DNA of 64,000 bases from Fen-1258 sp964441505 (GTDB lineage: Bacteria; Bacteroidota; Ignavibacteria; Ignavibacteriales; Melioribacteraceae): positions 69,120-133,119 of the forward strand of contig CAYTUV010000008.1 in NCBI GenBank assembly GCA_964441505.1, read 5' to 3'. Positions 25,331 through 34,504 of this stretch are shown here, one piece after another. How positions within the stretch are numbered: the first letter of the stretch is position 1; each line of letters starts with the position of its first letter. The position numbers were made by a program, and so were the translations under genes. The notes below the pieces were generated by a model. It did no database searches, had not been told where the DNA came from, and saw only the letters and a list, made by a program, of their open reading frames with translations.

Positions 25331-25427
25331 TTGACCTCGACTTCGCTCGGTCTGACTTCTTCTCTTCGTTCCTTAACCTCGACTGGCTCGGCTATGCTCG
25401 CCACTTGTCCGCTTGGTCTGACTTCTT
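25331..25427. repeat. Tandem copies of the CCTCGACTTCGCTCGGTCTGAC intergenic repeat
   Basis: TGACCTCGACTTCGCTCGG then TCTGACTTCTT at 25331-25360, and TAACCTCGACTGGCTCGG with TTGGTCTGACTTCTT at 25373-25427. A reverse copy lies at 52681-52704. Nothing else is seen in 25257-25454. Confidence 0.65.
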
Positions 25428-25454
25428 TCCTTCATTACGTCTTTCCTTTCCTCA

Positions 25455-25793
25455 TCACCATCTTAGTTTTTTCTGATACACTTTGATAAATATATCATCA
25501 CCAACAATTTTAACCTCGTACGGATCTAAGCCCTTCACAGCGCCTGGTACCCGTCCTGTTCTCAGATCAAACTGCCAGCCGTGAGCGGGACATGCTACTT
25601 TTCCATCCTCAATAAATCCATCATAAATGATTGCTGCTTTTTGGTGAATACACATATTCGCGAGAGCATATATTGCACCCTCAACTTTAAATACTGCAAC
25701 ATCAACATCATGAACAAAAAACCTTTTCCCGATTTTCTCGGTTAGATCAGAGATTTTGCAAACTTTGAAGAAACCATCAAGTTCTTTCATCAA
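25455..25793 (-). CDS. Rieske [2Fe-2S] protein, NirD-like
   Basis: A 112-aa cytoplasmic Rieske ferredoxin-type protein. The cluster ligands are Cys/His in ANMCIHQKA (about 46-54) and CPAHGWQFDLRTGR (about 68-81). No signal peptide or membrane anchor is seen. It overlaps the metallo-hydrolase by 4 nt. It may act as an electron donor or the ferredoxin part of an oxygenase-like system, but no such partner is in the window. Confidence 0.88.
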   Translation of the reverse strand: MMKELDGFFKVCKISDLTEKIGKRFFVHDVDVAVFKVEGAIYALANMCIHQKAAIIYDGFIEDGKVACPAHGWQFDLRTGRVPGAVKGLDPYEVKIVGDDIFIKVYQKKLRW

Positions 25794-26638
25794 CTCATCT
25801 CTGTATATACATCATTGATGGAAAATCCCGCTGGAGTTTGTGATACTGTAGCCATCAGCACTTCCGGATCGTGCTCAAAAAATAATTTCCAGTTTTCTTC
25901 AATTGCTATTGGCAGGATTTTTTTCTTTTCCTGAACGGTTATAAGAGGCTGAAGATCGTAACCCATCACATAAGGAAGCGGAATATGTGAAGTGAATGGA
26001 AACAGATCGCCGCAGTAGAGAATCGTATTAGATGTGTCATGAATCTTAACCATCTGCTGAAAAAATGTATGGCCATTTATTAAAAGAAAATCAATTTCAT
26101 CATCAAATGGAACTTCACCATCAATAAAATTTAACAGCCCTTCCTTGTGCAGCGGCATGAAACGATTCTGAATAAAACTTCCCCGATCGCGGTCGGATGG
26201 ATTAATTGCCCATTCAAAATGTTTTTTCTGCACATGATACTTTGCATTAGGATAGGTAGGAACCCACATCCCATCAATAAATGTTGTTGAACCGCCAGTA
26301 TGATCGAAATGAAGATGTGTTAACAGAACATCTGTTATGTCTTCAGGCTTTAAGCCCAGTTTATCGAAAGAATTTTGCGCTGTATTTACTCTCAGATCCA
26401 GCCGGTAGATTTTGGTAAATTTTTCGTCCCAGTTTCTCCCTATGCCGGAATCGATTAAAATTTTTCGAGATTTGCTAACCAACAACAAATTTCTAGCGTG
26501 AAGTGTTACACGGTTTAGTTCATCAGCAGGATTGAATTTACTCCACAACGGTTTTGGAATAATTCCAAACATTGCGCCGCCGTCTAATCCGAACGAGCCG
26601 GTTTCTATAACATGCAATTCATATTTGCCGATTTTCAT
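25790..26638 (-). CDS. MBL-fold metallo-hydrolase
   Basis: Zinc-dependent hydrolase of 282 aa. The canonical LTHLHFDHTGG (about 106-116) supplies His/Asp ligands; YCGDLFPFTSHIP provides another Asp and the C-terminal His is in FFEHDPEV. The glyoxalase II/quorum-type subgroup with a 40-residue insert is suggested, but the substrate is not clear. It starts with ATG 26638, facing the endonuclease-like gene. The 4-nt overlap with the Rieske protein suggests coupled function. Confidence 0.85.
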   Translation of the reverse strand: MKIGKYELHVIETGSFGLDGGAMFGIIPKPLWSKFNPADELNRVTLHARNLLLVSKSRKILIDSGIGRNWDEKFTKIYRLDLRVNTAQNSFDKLGLKPEDITDVLLTHLHFDHTGGSTTFIDGMWVPTYPNAKYHVQKKHFEWAINPSDRDRGSFIQNRFMPLHKEGLLNFIDGEVPFDDEIDFLLINGHTFFQQMVKIHDTSNTILYCGDLFPFTSHIPLPYVMGYDLQPLITVQEKKKILPIAIEENWKLFFEHDPEVLMATVSQTPAGFSINDVYTEMS

Positions 26639-26668
26639 CTTATAACTTTATATTTATTTTATGATAGA

Positions 26669-26676
26669 TATTTTTG
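26669..26676 (+). promoter_or_regulatory. Possible -7 element for the 26709 gene
   Basis: TATTTTTG fits TAnnTTTG. It predicts a start of transcription near 26683, downstream of the alternative ATG at 26661, which supports ATG 26709. No TTG element is evident. Confidence 0.3.
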
Positions 26677-26708
26677 AATTAAAGTTACAAATAACTAAGG
26701 ATATTTTT

Positions 26709-27602
26709 ATGCACAACAATTGGAAGCCTAAATACGTTCATCATTTTTTATTGGAGTTAGTAAAACCGTTTTTTGTTGCCGTACTTCTAAATTTTTTCTT
26801 CGTCGATCCTTTAATCGCTCAATCCGGTGGAGGAAATCAGTTTAAGGTAATGACTTTCAATATCCGTTATGGAACCGCGAATGACGGAGAGAACAACTGG
26901 CAATTTAGAAAGGAAAATGTGGCACAGACGATCCGAGCATTCCAACCAGACCTGCTAGGTTTGCAGGAAGCACTGAAGCCTCAGATTGATGAATTAGTAA
27001 AACTGATTCCCGAATATTCATACATTGGTGTTGGGCGTGATGACGGAATAAATGCCGGTGAACATTCATGCATCTTTTTTCTGAAGGATCGTTTCATTGT
27101 TGATTCAACTGAAACATTCTGGTTTTCGGAGACTCCGGATATTGTTGCCTCCAAAAGCTGGGGCAATGATATCACACGCATTTGCACGTGGGCCCTTTTG
27201 CGTGATAAGTTCTCCGATAAAGATTTCTACTTTTTCAATGTCCATCTTGACCATGAGTCACAGCCATCCCGTGAGAAAAGCGCCGAACTTCTTATGAAAA
27301 TAATCAATCAAAAATCATTGCCGGTGATATTAACGGGAGATTTTAACTGCGGCGATGAAAATCCTGCAATCAAGAAAATTCTTTCCGGCGGATTGATTGA
27401 TTCTTACAGGATCCTAAACAAGAAGCAGCCGGACGAAGGAACGTTTAATTCTTTCAAAGGCAAGATGAGCGGAGAAAAAATCGATTTCATTTTTACGACA
27501 CCGGATTTTTCCGCAAAGCAATCCGAGATTGTTAGAACAAGTTATGAAGGAAAATATCCATCAGATCATTTTCCTATCACCGCTGTTATAAGATTCAAAT
27601 AA
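26709..27602 (+). CDS. Secreted endonuclease/exonuclease/phosphatase family protein
   Basis: Phosphodiesterase-fold protein, 297 aa from ATG 26709. The N-terminal signal region HHFLLELVKPFFVAVLLNFFFVDPLIAQ (10-38) suggests export. Motifs are VMTFNIRYGT, LGLQEALKPQI, GDFNCGDENP and SDHFPITAVIRF, the EEP metal and catalytic residues (Asn, Glu, Asp/Asn, Asp/His). ATG 26709 has AAGGA 7 nt upstream; the earlier ATG 26661 has none. Substrate (nucleic acid, sphingolipid or inositol phosphate) is not known. Stands alone between minus-strand genes. Confidence 0.85.
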   Translation: MHNNWKPKYVHHFLLELVKPFFVAVLLNFFFVDPLIAQSGGGNQFKVMTFNIRYGTANDGENNWQFRKENVAQTIRAFQPDLLGLQEALKPQIDELVKLIPEYSYIGVGRDDGINAGEHSCIFFLKDRFIVDSTETFWFSETPDIVASKSWGNDITRICTWALLRDKFSDKDFYFFNVHLDHESQPSREKSAELLMKIINQKSLPVILTGDFNCGDENPAIKKILSGGLIDSYRILNKKQPDEGTFNSFKGKMSGEKIDFIFTTPDFSAKQSEIVRTSYEGKYPSDHFPITAVIRFK

Positions 27603-27664
27603 ACCGGATATGTTTATCAAAAGCCTTTAACACGCAAGTTGATTGATAAATTCTTCGGAATGAA

Positions 27665-29491
27665 TTAGATAGGTAATCCGTTAGCCTTCATGATTTTGAG
27701 TGCGTTTGTTGTTGGGCACGGTCCGTTTTTAAGTCTGTAATCAAAGATCATTACCTTATCCAAAACTTCTTCTCGGAAATGGTAATTTGATATGGAGGGA
27801 ATTTCGTCAGTGAGTTTTACCAATTCGAGGTCGTGTGTTGAAATCAACCCACTGCCGTTTTTATTTGCCAAAACTTTGATTATCGCCCGGCTCCCTTGCA
27901 GCCGCTCAATATTATTCGTGCCTTTAAATATTTCGTCTATCAAGAACAGAATTGGAATTTCACCCGGCATATTAATATGGTCCAACAATTCCTTTAGTCT
28001 TTTAACTTCCGCATAGAAATAAGAGATACCATCAATCACTGAATCACTTACTCTTATGCACGTAAAGATTCTGACCATCGATAAAGAAAAATAATCCGCA
28101 CAGACTGGCGCCCCTATGAAAGTAAGACATATATTGATTCCGACTGTTCTCAGGAATGTACTTTTACCGGACATATTCGATCCGGTGATAATGGAGATGT
28201 TTCCGATCTCTCGGATTTGGAAATCATTCGTCACATTCTTTTCATGGTTAATCAATGGATGCCCAATTCCCTTGCATGATAATTCAAGCTTGTTCTCTTC
28301 ACTTACTCTTGAGAATGAATAATCCGGATTTATATAGGCAAAATTTGCAATCGATACGAAAGCTTCTAACTTATACCAGACATCCAGCCAGACTGGAAGG
28401 TTTTTAACAATCCCCTTTTTGTAAACTTCAATTCTGTACGCCAAGAAATAATCTATAGGGCAAACCAGCATAAAGAGCATCCATACAGCCGGATTTGATC
28501 TCATCGATAACAATGAGAGAACAGAGTTTATTTTATTGAGTTGCTTTGAGGGACTTTTCCCTTTTTCAGAGAGCGGACTGCATAAACCGGATAAACATTT
28601 GTTGGCCCCAAATTTATAGTTCTCAACAAATGAAAGAACTCCAATTACTTTTTTAAGTTGATTATTGATTATTTCGGCATCAGATGATGAGGACTTGATA
28701 AGTTTGCTGTAGAAATTGTACACAACAAAATAGAAAAATGTTGTATATAAATAGATTATTGGTGCAATTCCAAGAATTGCAAGAAATATAAAAACGAAAT
28801 TTGTAAAACAGATCAATCCTAGAATAATCAATATTTTTTTAATCTTACTAGTTTTTTCTGATCTTGCAAGCCAGCCAAGAAGTGAATTTGTATCAAGCTC
28901 CTCTTTACTAGATAATGAATTTACCAGAAGAAATTTATCTCTGAAATGGGAGAGACTTAGCAATTCTTTAACCAAATCTTGCCGATGAATTATTTGATTA
29001 CTGTTTTGAGGTCTTTCGATTAATAATTTTCTTAACAGAATACTTCCCTCACTAGATTTCGAAAAATCAAGTAATTGGTGAAGTGACCTGGGCCCTGTTA
29101 AGTCCAAATCCATTTCTATCGGAGAGACATCGTTTCGTGAAAATGTTTTTTCGGCCGGTATATTTTGCCAATCTAAATTGGCCCGTGCCAAATAAGATTT
29201 CTTTATTTCAATCCATCTCTGGACTTTATTTACTGCTTGAATTGTCTTGTTATGAAAGATGGTGAACGCTATGAACAAAATGGTAAAAGGTATTAGATTT
29301 AAGAGAGAAATTGTTTTGAGATCAAGAAAGAAGAAAGTGAAAAAAAATATAAGTCCAATTAGAAAAATTGATAACCGGATCCATCCAAAATTAGAATCTC
29401 TACGTTGTAATTTTTCTAAAATCTGTAAGGATTTAGAAATCGTCTTTTCGAATTCATGAAGTCTTTTCTTTTGTTTTTCGGAGATGATCAT
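27665..29491 (-). CDS. Membrane-associated MutS-like ATPase
   Basis: A 608-aa protein with MutS domain V at the C-terminus but without the mismatch-recognition domains. Two hydrophobic pairs (about 45-85 and 215-265) suggest membrane attachment. The ATPase has Walker A ITGSNMSGKSTFLRT (about 429-443) and Walker B LFLIDEIFKGTN, then ISTHDLELV (His switch). Such proteins are common in Bacteroidota and their role is not known; a link to mismatch repair should not be assumed. It starts ATG 29491 just after a terminator on the same strand. Confidence 0.85.
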   Translation of the reverse strand: MIISEKQKKRLHEFEKTISKSLQILEKLQRRDSNFGWIRLSIFLIGLIFFFTFFFLDLKTISLLNLIPFTILFIAFTIFHNKTIQAVNKVQRWIEIKKSYLARANLDWQNIPAEKTFSRNDVSPIEMDLDLTGPRSLHQLLDFSKSSEGSILLRKLLIERPQNSNQIIHRQDLVKELLSLSHFRDKFLLVNSLSSKEELDTNSLLGWLARSEKTSKIKKILIILGLICFTNFVFIFLAILGIAPIIYLYTTFFYFVVYNFYSKLIKSSSSDAEIINNQLKKVIGVLSFVENYKFGANKCLSGLCSPLSEKGKSPSKQLNKINSVLSLLSMRSNPAVWMLFMLVCPIDYFLAYRIEVYKKGIVKNLPVWLDVWYKLEAFVSIANFAYINPDYSFSRVSEENKLELSCKGIGHPLINHEKNVTNDFQIREIGNISIITGSNMSGKSTFLRTVGINICLTFIGAPVCADYFSLSMVRIFTCIRVSDSVIDGISYFYAEVKRLKELLDHINMPGEIPILFLIDEIFKGTNNIERLQGSRAIIKVLANKNGSGLISTHDLELVKLTDEIPSISNYHFREEVLDKVMIFDYRLKNGPCPTTNALKIMKANGLPI

Positions 29492-29524
29492 TTAATAGAG
29501 TGGTTATTAAGAAATAGTGATTAT

Positions 29525-29550
29525 CAAAAAGGCATCATTCGATGCCTTTA
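29525..29550 (-). terminator. Intrinsic terminator after the ferredoxin gene
   Basis: Minus strand AAGGCATC, loop GAAT, GATGCCTT then TTTG. It ends the DUF309-ferredoxin transcript upstream of the MutS-like gene. Confidence 0.7.
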
Positions 29551-29574
29551 AGATAAATCGGAATTTAAATTTTG

Positions 29575-29907
29575 CTACCTGCCTAACCCATCCAAATATT
29601 CTTTTCTTTTAAGGAGTGTGTCTTTATCCTCAACATGTTTTGGATCCGGGACACAGCAATCAACAGGACAAACTGCAGCGCATTGTGGTTCATCGTGAAA
29701 TCCAACACATTCGGTGCATTTATCCGGAACGATGTAGAAAAAATCCTTAGAAAAAAAATCCGTTGCGCCGGAAGGAGCGGCATTACCTTCACCATAAGTA
29801 TTACCGGCTAATTTCCATTCAGCACCGCCTTCATAAATAGCTGTGTTCGGGCATTCCGGTTCACATGCGCCGCAATTAATACATTCATCTGTTATCATTA
29901 TTGCCAT
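29575..29907 (-). CDS. 2[4Fe-4S] ferredoxin, YfhL/Chlorobium type
   Basis: Low-potential electron carrier, 110 aa. First cluster CINCGACEPECP (10-21); second is CTECVGFHDEPQCAAVCP with the expanded spacing typical of the Chlorobium/YfhL group. A 30-residue insert between the two clusters (EGGAEWKLAGNTYGEGN...) is notable but seen in related phyla. AAGGAGG precedes the ATG. It may be the partner of the indolepyruvate oxidoreductase at 61668, which lacks its own ferredoxin domain (inference). Preceded by DUF309 by 18 nt. Confidence 0.9.
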   Translation of the reverse strand: MAIMITDECINCGACEPECPNTAIYEGGAEWKLAGNTYGEGNAAPSGATDFFSKDFFYIVPDKCTECVGFHDEPQCAAVCPVDCCVPDPKHVEDKDTLLKRKEYLDGLGR

Positions 29908-29925
29908 AGCTGGCCTCCTTATTTA

Positions 29926-30294
29926 TTAAAAAATTTGACTGTTGACTTCAAGTTTCGGAATAATATTCCAAAATCTATTTGGATCCTTCTGAGATGAATC
30001 CATATTTATTATTTTTATTAATGATTCAATCTCCTTTACTAATTTTTCAAGATTGATATTTCTGTGAGAAGATCTAAACTCTTTCAGCTTATTTGTTCCT
30101 TTCTTAAACTGACTTGTACAGCCTTTATAATTCTGATTTATAAGATGATAACATCCTACCGAAATCTGAACCATCCCCTGAAAGAACAATCTTTCTTCCC
30201 GACTGCAATTTACCCAGCAATCTTCGAAAAAGTCATGAGCCGAAAAAAAATCGGATTCATTAAATAAACTGATACCTTTAGAAATATCTCTCAA
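29926..30294 (-). CDS. DUF309 domain protein
   Basis: A 122-aa protein with the DUF309 signature FFSAHDFFEDCWVNCSREERLFFQGMVQISVG (about 17-48). The start is TTG at 30294, as no ATG precedes the domain and the N-terminus fits the family. Function is unknown for the family. Probably co-transcribed with the ferredoxin, 18 nt downstream. Confidence 0.75.
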   Translation of the reverse strand: MRDISKGISLFNESDFFSAHDFFEDCWVNCSREERLFFQGMVQISVGCYHLINQNYKGCTSQFKKGTNKLKEFRSSHRNINLEKLVKEIESLIKIINMDSSQKDPNRFWNIIPKLEVNSQIF

Positions 30295-30360
30295 TGTGGG
30301 CGAAATAATACTAAAACAAGGTTAGAACTTCAAGACAAATAAGACTTTAATAATAGGAAA

Positions 30361-31098
30361 TTACCAACTTCCGCTTGAACCTCCGCCGCCAAAAGAGCCG
30401 CCACCCCCTGAAAAACCACCAAAACCGCCACTTCCGCCTCCTCCAAATCCCCCTCCTCTGCTTCTCCCACCCCCTGTCATCGAGCCTAAAATAATCCAGG
30501 GTAATATTCCGCCGCCGCCTTTGCCACCTTTTCTAAAAATTGACATTAGGAAAATAATTGCCATTATTATAAAAATAAAAGGGAAACCTTTACCTTTTCT
30601 ACTTCTATCTTTTTTCTCTCCTTTATACTCGCCGCGTGTGGCTGCAATAATTGCATTTAGTCCAGCCGCAATTCCTGATGAATAATCCCCCTGCTTAAAG
30701 TATGGGCGGACTTCATTTCGTTGTATTGAACTTGTTAATGCATCGGGTAATACTCCTTCCAAACCATAGCCGACTTCGATTCTCATCTGTCGGTCATCTT
30801 TAGAGACAAAGAATAGAACACCATTGTTATTTTTCTTCGAACCTATCTGATTCTTAGTCGCAGTCTCATAAGTATAACTTTCAAGAGAGTAACCGTTAAG
30901 ACTCTGAATCATCAGAAAGACAATCTGGTTTGAAGTAGAGTCATCAAAATTTTTAAGTGTTGAGTTTAGAGTGTAAAGTTCAGAACTCGCTAATGTATTG
31001 GTTAAATCGGTAGCATAATTCTTTAAAACCGGAAACTCTATCTGAGCTTTCAGCAATAATATTGGTAATAATAAAAAGAAAATTATTTTTTTCATCAA
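30361..31098 (-). CDS. TPM domain protein, YgcG-like
   Basis: Exported TPM-domain protein of 245 aa: signal peptide (1-18, LLPILLLKAQ), TPM domain (about 22-150, with VFLMIQSLNGYS and MRIEVGYGLEGVLPD), a membrane helix (about 172-190) and a Gly/Ser-rich C-terminal tail (about 205-245). Plant TPM (TLP18.3) proteins act in photosystem II repair; the bacterial role is not known. The LemA gene just upstream (46 nt) is its usual neighbour. Confidence 0.88.
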   Translation of the reverse strand: MMKKIIFFLLLPILLLKAQIEFPVLKNYATDLTNTLASSELYTLNSTLKNFDDSTSNQIVFLMIQSLNGYSLESYTYETATKNQIGSKKNNNGVLFFVSKDDRQMRIEVGYGLEGVLPDALTSSIQRNEVRPYFKQGDYSSGIAAGLNAIIAATRGEYKGEKKDRSRKGKGFPFIFIIMAIIFLMSIFRKGGKGGGGILPWIILGSMTGGGRSRGGGFGGGGSGGFGGFSGGGGSFGGGGSSGSW

Positions 31099-31144
31099 TT
31101 ATCCGCTCTACGTTTCTACGTTCTAAACTCTTCACTCTACATTA

Positions 31145-31750
31145 CTAAAACTGAACTTTGGGCGCCTGATCTGCCCCTGCAGCTGCTTTGAAATATTCTT
31201 TCTCTTTGAATCCGCCAAAATTAGCAACGATGACCCCAGGAAATCTTTTGATTGCCGTATTATATTCCGTTGCAACTACATTGTATTTCTGTCTCTCTAC
31301 TGTAATACGGTTTTCTGTTCCTTCTAACTGTGCCTGAAGCTGTAAGAAATTTTCATTCGCTTTTAACTGCGGATAATTTTCTGATACCACCAGTAAACGT
31401 GATAATGCACTACCCAAACCATCTTGAGCAGCCTGGAATTTTTGAATCATTGCTGGATCACTAAGTTGATCGGATGTGAGTTTAATCTGCCCGACCTTAG
31501 CACGAGCTTCCGTTACTGCAGTGTATGTTTCTTTTTCAAAGTTAGCAACACCTTTAACTGTTGCAACTAAATTCGGGACGAGATCCGATCTTCTCTGGTA
31601 AACGTTTTCAACCTGGCTCCAGGCTGACTTAACATTTTCATCCAATCCTACAAAGGCATTATATTTACTCGTCGCCCAAGAAACAATGAGGACAATAAAT
31701 AGAACTACTGCACCAAGAATCCCCAAACCGATCTTTAAACCTTTGCTCAT
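31145..31750 (-). CDS. LemA family protein
   Basis: A 201-aa membrane-anchored helical protein. One N-terminal helix (about 5-27) is followed by the signature NAFVGLDENVKSAWSQVENVYQRRSDLVPNLV and the long antiparallel helices, ending AAGADQAPKVQF. Exact function unknown. AAGGAGGAG is a strong ribosome site. LemA and TPM proteins are usually encoded together, as here. Confidence 0.93.
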   Translation of the reverse strand: MSKGLKIGLGILGAVVLFIVLIVSWATSKYNAFVGLDENVKSAWSQVENVYQRRSDLVPNLVATVKGVANFEKETYTAVTEARAKVGQIKLTSDQLSDPAMIQKFQAAQDGLGSALSRLLVVSENYPQLKANENFLQLQAQLEGTENRITVERQKYNVVATEYNTAIKRFPGVIVANFGGFKEKEYFKAAAGADQAPKVQF

Positions 31751-31776
31751 TACTCCTCCTTATTAAAAATATACTG

Positions 31777-33138
31777 TTAATTCGTTAAACTTCTCATCGG
31801 TGCGGGAATTCTTCCGCCACGACCGACAAAACCGGCACTGCTTATTGTACGTACTTCCATTATTGGTGCTTTGCCAAGCAATCCGCCGTAATCAACCATA
31901 TCACCAACTTTTTTCCCGTAAGCAGGAATAATTCTAACTGCTGTGGTTTTATCATTAATGATTCCTATGGCTGCCTCATCAGCAATTATACCTGCGATTG
32001 TTGTAGCTGGCGTATCACCAGGAATCGCAATCATATCAAGCCCAACGGAACAAACAGCTGTCATGGCTTCTAATTTTTCCAAAGAAAGATTACCCGCCTG
32101 CACTGCACGAATCATAGCCATGTCTTCACTGACAGGAATAAATGCGCCACTCATACCGCCAACTGATGAACTAGCCATCAGTCCGGCTTTCTTAACTGAA
32201 TCATTCAACATAGCGAGTGCTGCAGTTGTTCCAGGAGCGCCAACGTCTTCAACACCCATTGCAATCAAGATATCACCAATGCTATCTCCTTCAGCAGGAG
32301 TTGGAGCTAAGGAAATATCAACAATACCGAATGGTATTCCATGCTTTTCAGCAACCTTTCTGCCAATAAGTTCACCTGCTCTCGTAATTTTGAAAATAGT
32401 TCTTTTTATCACTTCGGAAAGTTGCTGCAGGTCAACATTTCCAGCTTCACGAATCGCTTCGAGTACAACTCCGGGTCCGCTGATGCCGACATTAAGAACG
32501 ACTTCGGGTTCGGTAACACCATGAAAAGCACCTGCAACAAATGGATTGTCCTCTACTGCATTTGAAAAGACCACGAGTTTTGCGCAACCGATTGAGTCTC
32601 TATCTTTTGTCAATTCTGCTGTAAGTTTGATTGCTTCGCTCATCATATTTACTGCATCCATATTAATTCCAGCTTTTGTTGAGCCGATATTTACGCTTGA
32701 GCAAACCCGTTTCGTCTGCGACAGTGCGTATGGAATCGATTTGATCAACTCCCGTTCACCGTTAGTCATCCCTTTCTGCACCAGAGCTGAGTAACCGGCG
32801 ATGTAATCTATTCCGATTTCTTCAGCAGCCAGATCTAAAGTTTTTGCAATCTCGATAAATTCTTCCATGCTGCACGCATCAAATGGAATTGAGATTGGAG
32901 TGATGGAAACACGTTTGTTGGCAATCGAAATCCCGTACTGAGATTCAACTTCCTTTGCAAATTTTACATGGTTTTTTCCGTAGCGAAGAATCTTATCATA
33001 TATTTTTTGTTTTGTTACTTCGATGTTGCGATCATGACAATCACGCAGACTAATTCCCATTGTGACCGTTCGGATATCAAAATGTTCGATCTCGGTCATC
33101 CGGATAGTTTCGAGTATTTCTTCGAACTCATAAGGCAT
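31777..33138 (-). CDS. PFL family protein (UPF0210/DUF711)
   Basis: A 453-aa protein of the UPF0210 family, related in fold to pyruvate formate-lyase-like enzymes. Sequence shows RTVTMGISLRDCHDRN at the N-terminus, FSNAVEDNPFVAGAFHG, VVLNVGISGPGVV and a Gly-rich C-terminus with SSAGFVGRGGRIPAPMRSLTN. Function remains unknown. It follows the ACT-domain gene, its usual partner, with a 106-nt gap that holds a repeat. AAAGGAAA precedes the ATG. Confidence 0.9.
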   Translation of the reverse strand: MPYEFEEILETIRMTEIEHFDIRTVTMGISLRDCHDRNIEVTKQKIYDKILRYGKNHVKFAKEVESQYGISIANKRVSITPISIPFDACSMEEFIEIAKTLDLAAEEIGIDYIAGYSALVQKGMTNGERELIKSIPYALSQTKRVCSSVNIGSTKAGINMDAVNMMSEAIKLTAELTKDRDSIGCAKLVVFSNAVEDNPFVAGAFHGVTEPEVVLNVGISGPGVVLEAIREAGNVDLQQLSEVIKRTIFKITRAGELIGRKVAEKHGIPFGIVDISLAPTPAEGDSIGDILIAMGVEDVGAPGTTAALAMLNDSVKKAGLMASSSVGGMSGAFIPVSEDMAMIRAVQAGNLSLEKLEAMTAVCSVGLDMIAIPGDTPATTIAGIIADEAAIGIINDKTTAVRIIPAYGKKVGDMVDYGGLLGKAPIMEVRTISSAGFVGRGGRIPAPMRSLTN

Positions 33139-33161
33139 ATTCTAAATTTCCTTTGTTGTAA

Positions 33162-33244
33162 TCGTAAAAAGTGAAACGAAAAACGTGAGACGAAAAAAAT
33201 CGTCTTGCATTTCCCGTCTTCCGTTTCTCGTTTTCCGTTTCACG
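33162..33244. repeat. GTGAAACG...CGTTTCAC inverted repeat between ACT and PFL genes
   Basis: GTGAAACGAAAAACGTGAGACG on the left is answered by CGTCTT...CGTTTC...CCGTTTCACG on the right, abutting the ACT gene stop. A copy of the same words lies at 48721-48748. Confidence 0.65.
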
Positions 33245-33670
33245 TTAAATACGATGCATAAATCTAAACACATCTTCGTGCTGTAAATAGATTTTTATTC
33301 TTAATGTTTCGGCGACTTTGTTCATCTCTTCCTGAATAACTTTGAGATCTTTTTGTGAAGAGGTAATATCTATTACCATAATCATGGTAAAAAAATCGCC
33401 AAGAAGTTTCTGACTGAGATCCTGTATATCGCAGTTCGCATCACCTAATGCTTTGGTAACTCCTGCAACAATTCCCGGGTGATTCAATCCAAAAGAGGTT
33501 AAGATAACACGCCCCGATGATGGATCTCCCTTCTCAAATTTGTAATCACCACCCAGCATCTCAACCCGTTTGCGCACAAGTTCTTTAACTGACTCCGGAG
33601 TAGCTTTATCTCCCAATTCATTTAATGCTTCGAAAGTAATTTGTCTAATTTCATCTTCTGAAAGCTTCAC
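33245..33670 (-). CDS. ACT domain protein, UPF0237 type
   Basis: A 141-aa protein: an N-terminal helical part (1-50, LSEDEIRQITFEALNELG) and an ACT domain (about 55-138, VILTSFGLNHPGIVAGVTKALGDANCDIQDLSQK) of the glycine-cleavage repressor/UPF0237 type. Ligand unknown. The pair ACT + PFL (UPF0237/UPF0210) is conserved and seen here. The TPR gene upstream overlaps by 4 nt. Confidence 0.88.
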   Translation of the reverse strand: MKLSEDEIRQITFEALNELGDKATPESVKELVRKRVEMLGGDYKFEKGDPSSGRVILTSFGLNHPGIVAGVTKALGDANCDIQDLSQKLLGDFFTMIMVIDITSSQKDLKVIQEEMNKVAETLRIKIYLQHEDVFRFMHRI

Positions 33671-34503
33671 GGTTTAATTCCCTTATATTCGTTCTGTAGA
33701 AATCGTAAAGATTTATTTGCTATATCTAAATTTTTCTCAATTGCGAAATCTTCTGCGTTTTGAACAGCGCCTCTGTAAAAGCGGAGCCAGACCAGTTCTC
33801 CTACAGCAATTCCATCAAATGCCCTTTTTTCGATGAATGAATTGATTGTCCAGTATCCGGCAAGCGCATTCCATGCAAAAGACATCAATCCTGATAAAAT
33901 TTTCCCGGAATAGATTGCACCTGCGCCGGGCAAAATATATGAAATTACCTTTGCAAATGTTACAGAAACTTTGGCTTTTTCTGTGTTTTCAGCTAATAAT
34001 TTCAGCTCGTGATAAGGATTTATCAGAGCAAATGATTTAGCAGCACTCTTCCAATCATCAGCGAACATAAACGCCCAGCCGCGCCAATAATTGATCGAGT
34101 CTTTCTTATTGCTAAATCGTTCATCCTTTTCCAGTTCATCGCATAACTGAAGCGCCCGTTCGGTAGTCCGCCGGAGAATATTTGAGCGAATGATCTGAGT
34201 TTTTGTATTAAAGATTTCATCCTCATTACGGGCATTCAATTCTGCAAATAAAAAATATCGGATCGATTCATCGAACTTAGCACCAGCTTTATAACTCTCT
34301 GCGATTTTAAAGTTTGCTTCATACTGGTAGGATTTAGTTGAATCGAAAAAGAGCACACGTTTGAATTCAGTTATCGCATCAAAATATTGTTTTTGATTGA
34401 ACAGACTATTTGCATAATCAAATTGAAGAGATAAATAATCCTGCCCTTTTAGTACAAAAGCCATTGAGAACAAAAGCAATATGTATGTGATACGAACCCG
34501 CAT
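33667..34503 (-). CDS. Exported TPR protein with C-terminal membrane domain, first of a pair
   Basis: A 278-aa protein from ATG 34503: signal peptide (to about LKGQ), TPR-like helices (about 25-150, YANSLFNQKQYFDAITEFK, LALINPYHELK), then two hydrophobic segments (VISYILPGAGAIYSGKILSG, WNALAGYWTIN). It is clearly related to the next gene upstream, which has ALIPGAGKIYTGEIGDG. A GTG at 34515 is an alternative. It lies in a yidD-TPR-TPR run. Function unknown; a role in envelope assembly is a guess. Confidence 0.72.
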   Translation of the reverse strand: MRVRITYILLLFSMAFVLKGQDYLSLQFDYANSLFNQKQYFDAITEFKRVLFFDSTKSYQYEANFKIAESYKAGAKFDESIRYFLFAELNARNEDEIFNTKTQIIRSNILRRTTERALQLCDELEKDERFSNKKDSINYWRGWAFMFADDWKSAAKSFALINPYHELKLLAENTEKAKVSVTFAKVISYILPGAGAIYSGKILSGLMSFAWNALAGYWTINSFIEKRAFDGIAVGELVWLRFYRGAVQNAEDFAIEKNLDIANKSLRFLQNEYKGIKP

Positions 34504-34504
34504 C

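Noticed and set aside
31943..32524. Long plus-strand open frame of 193 codons inside the PFL gene
   Set aside because: It mirrors a highly conserved gene, has low-complexity composition and no ribosome site; a shadow frame.
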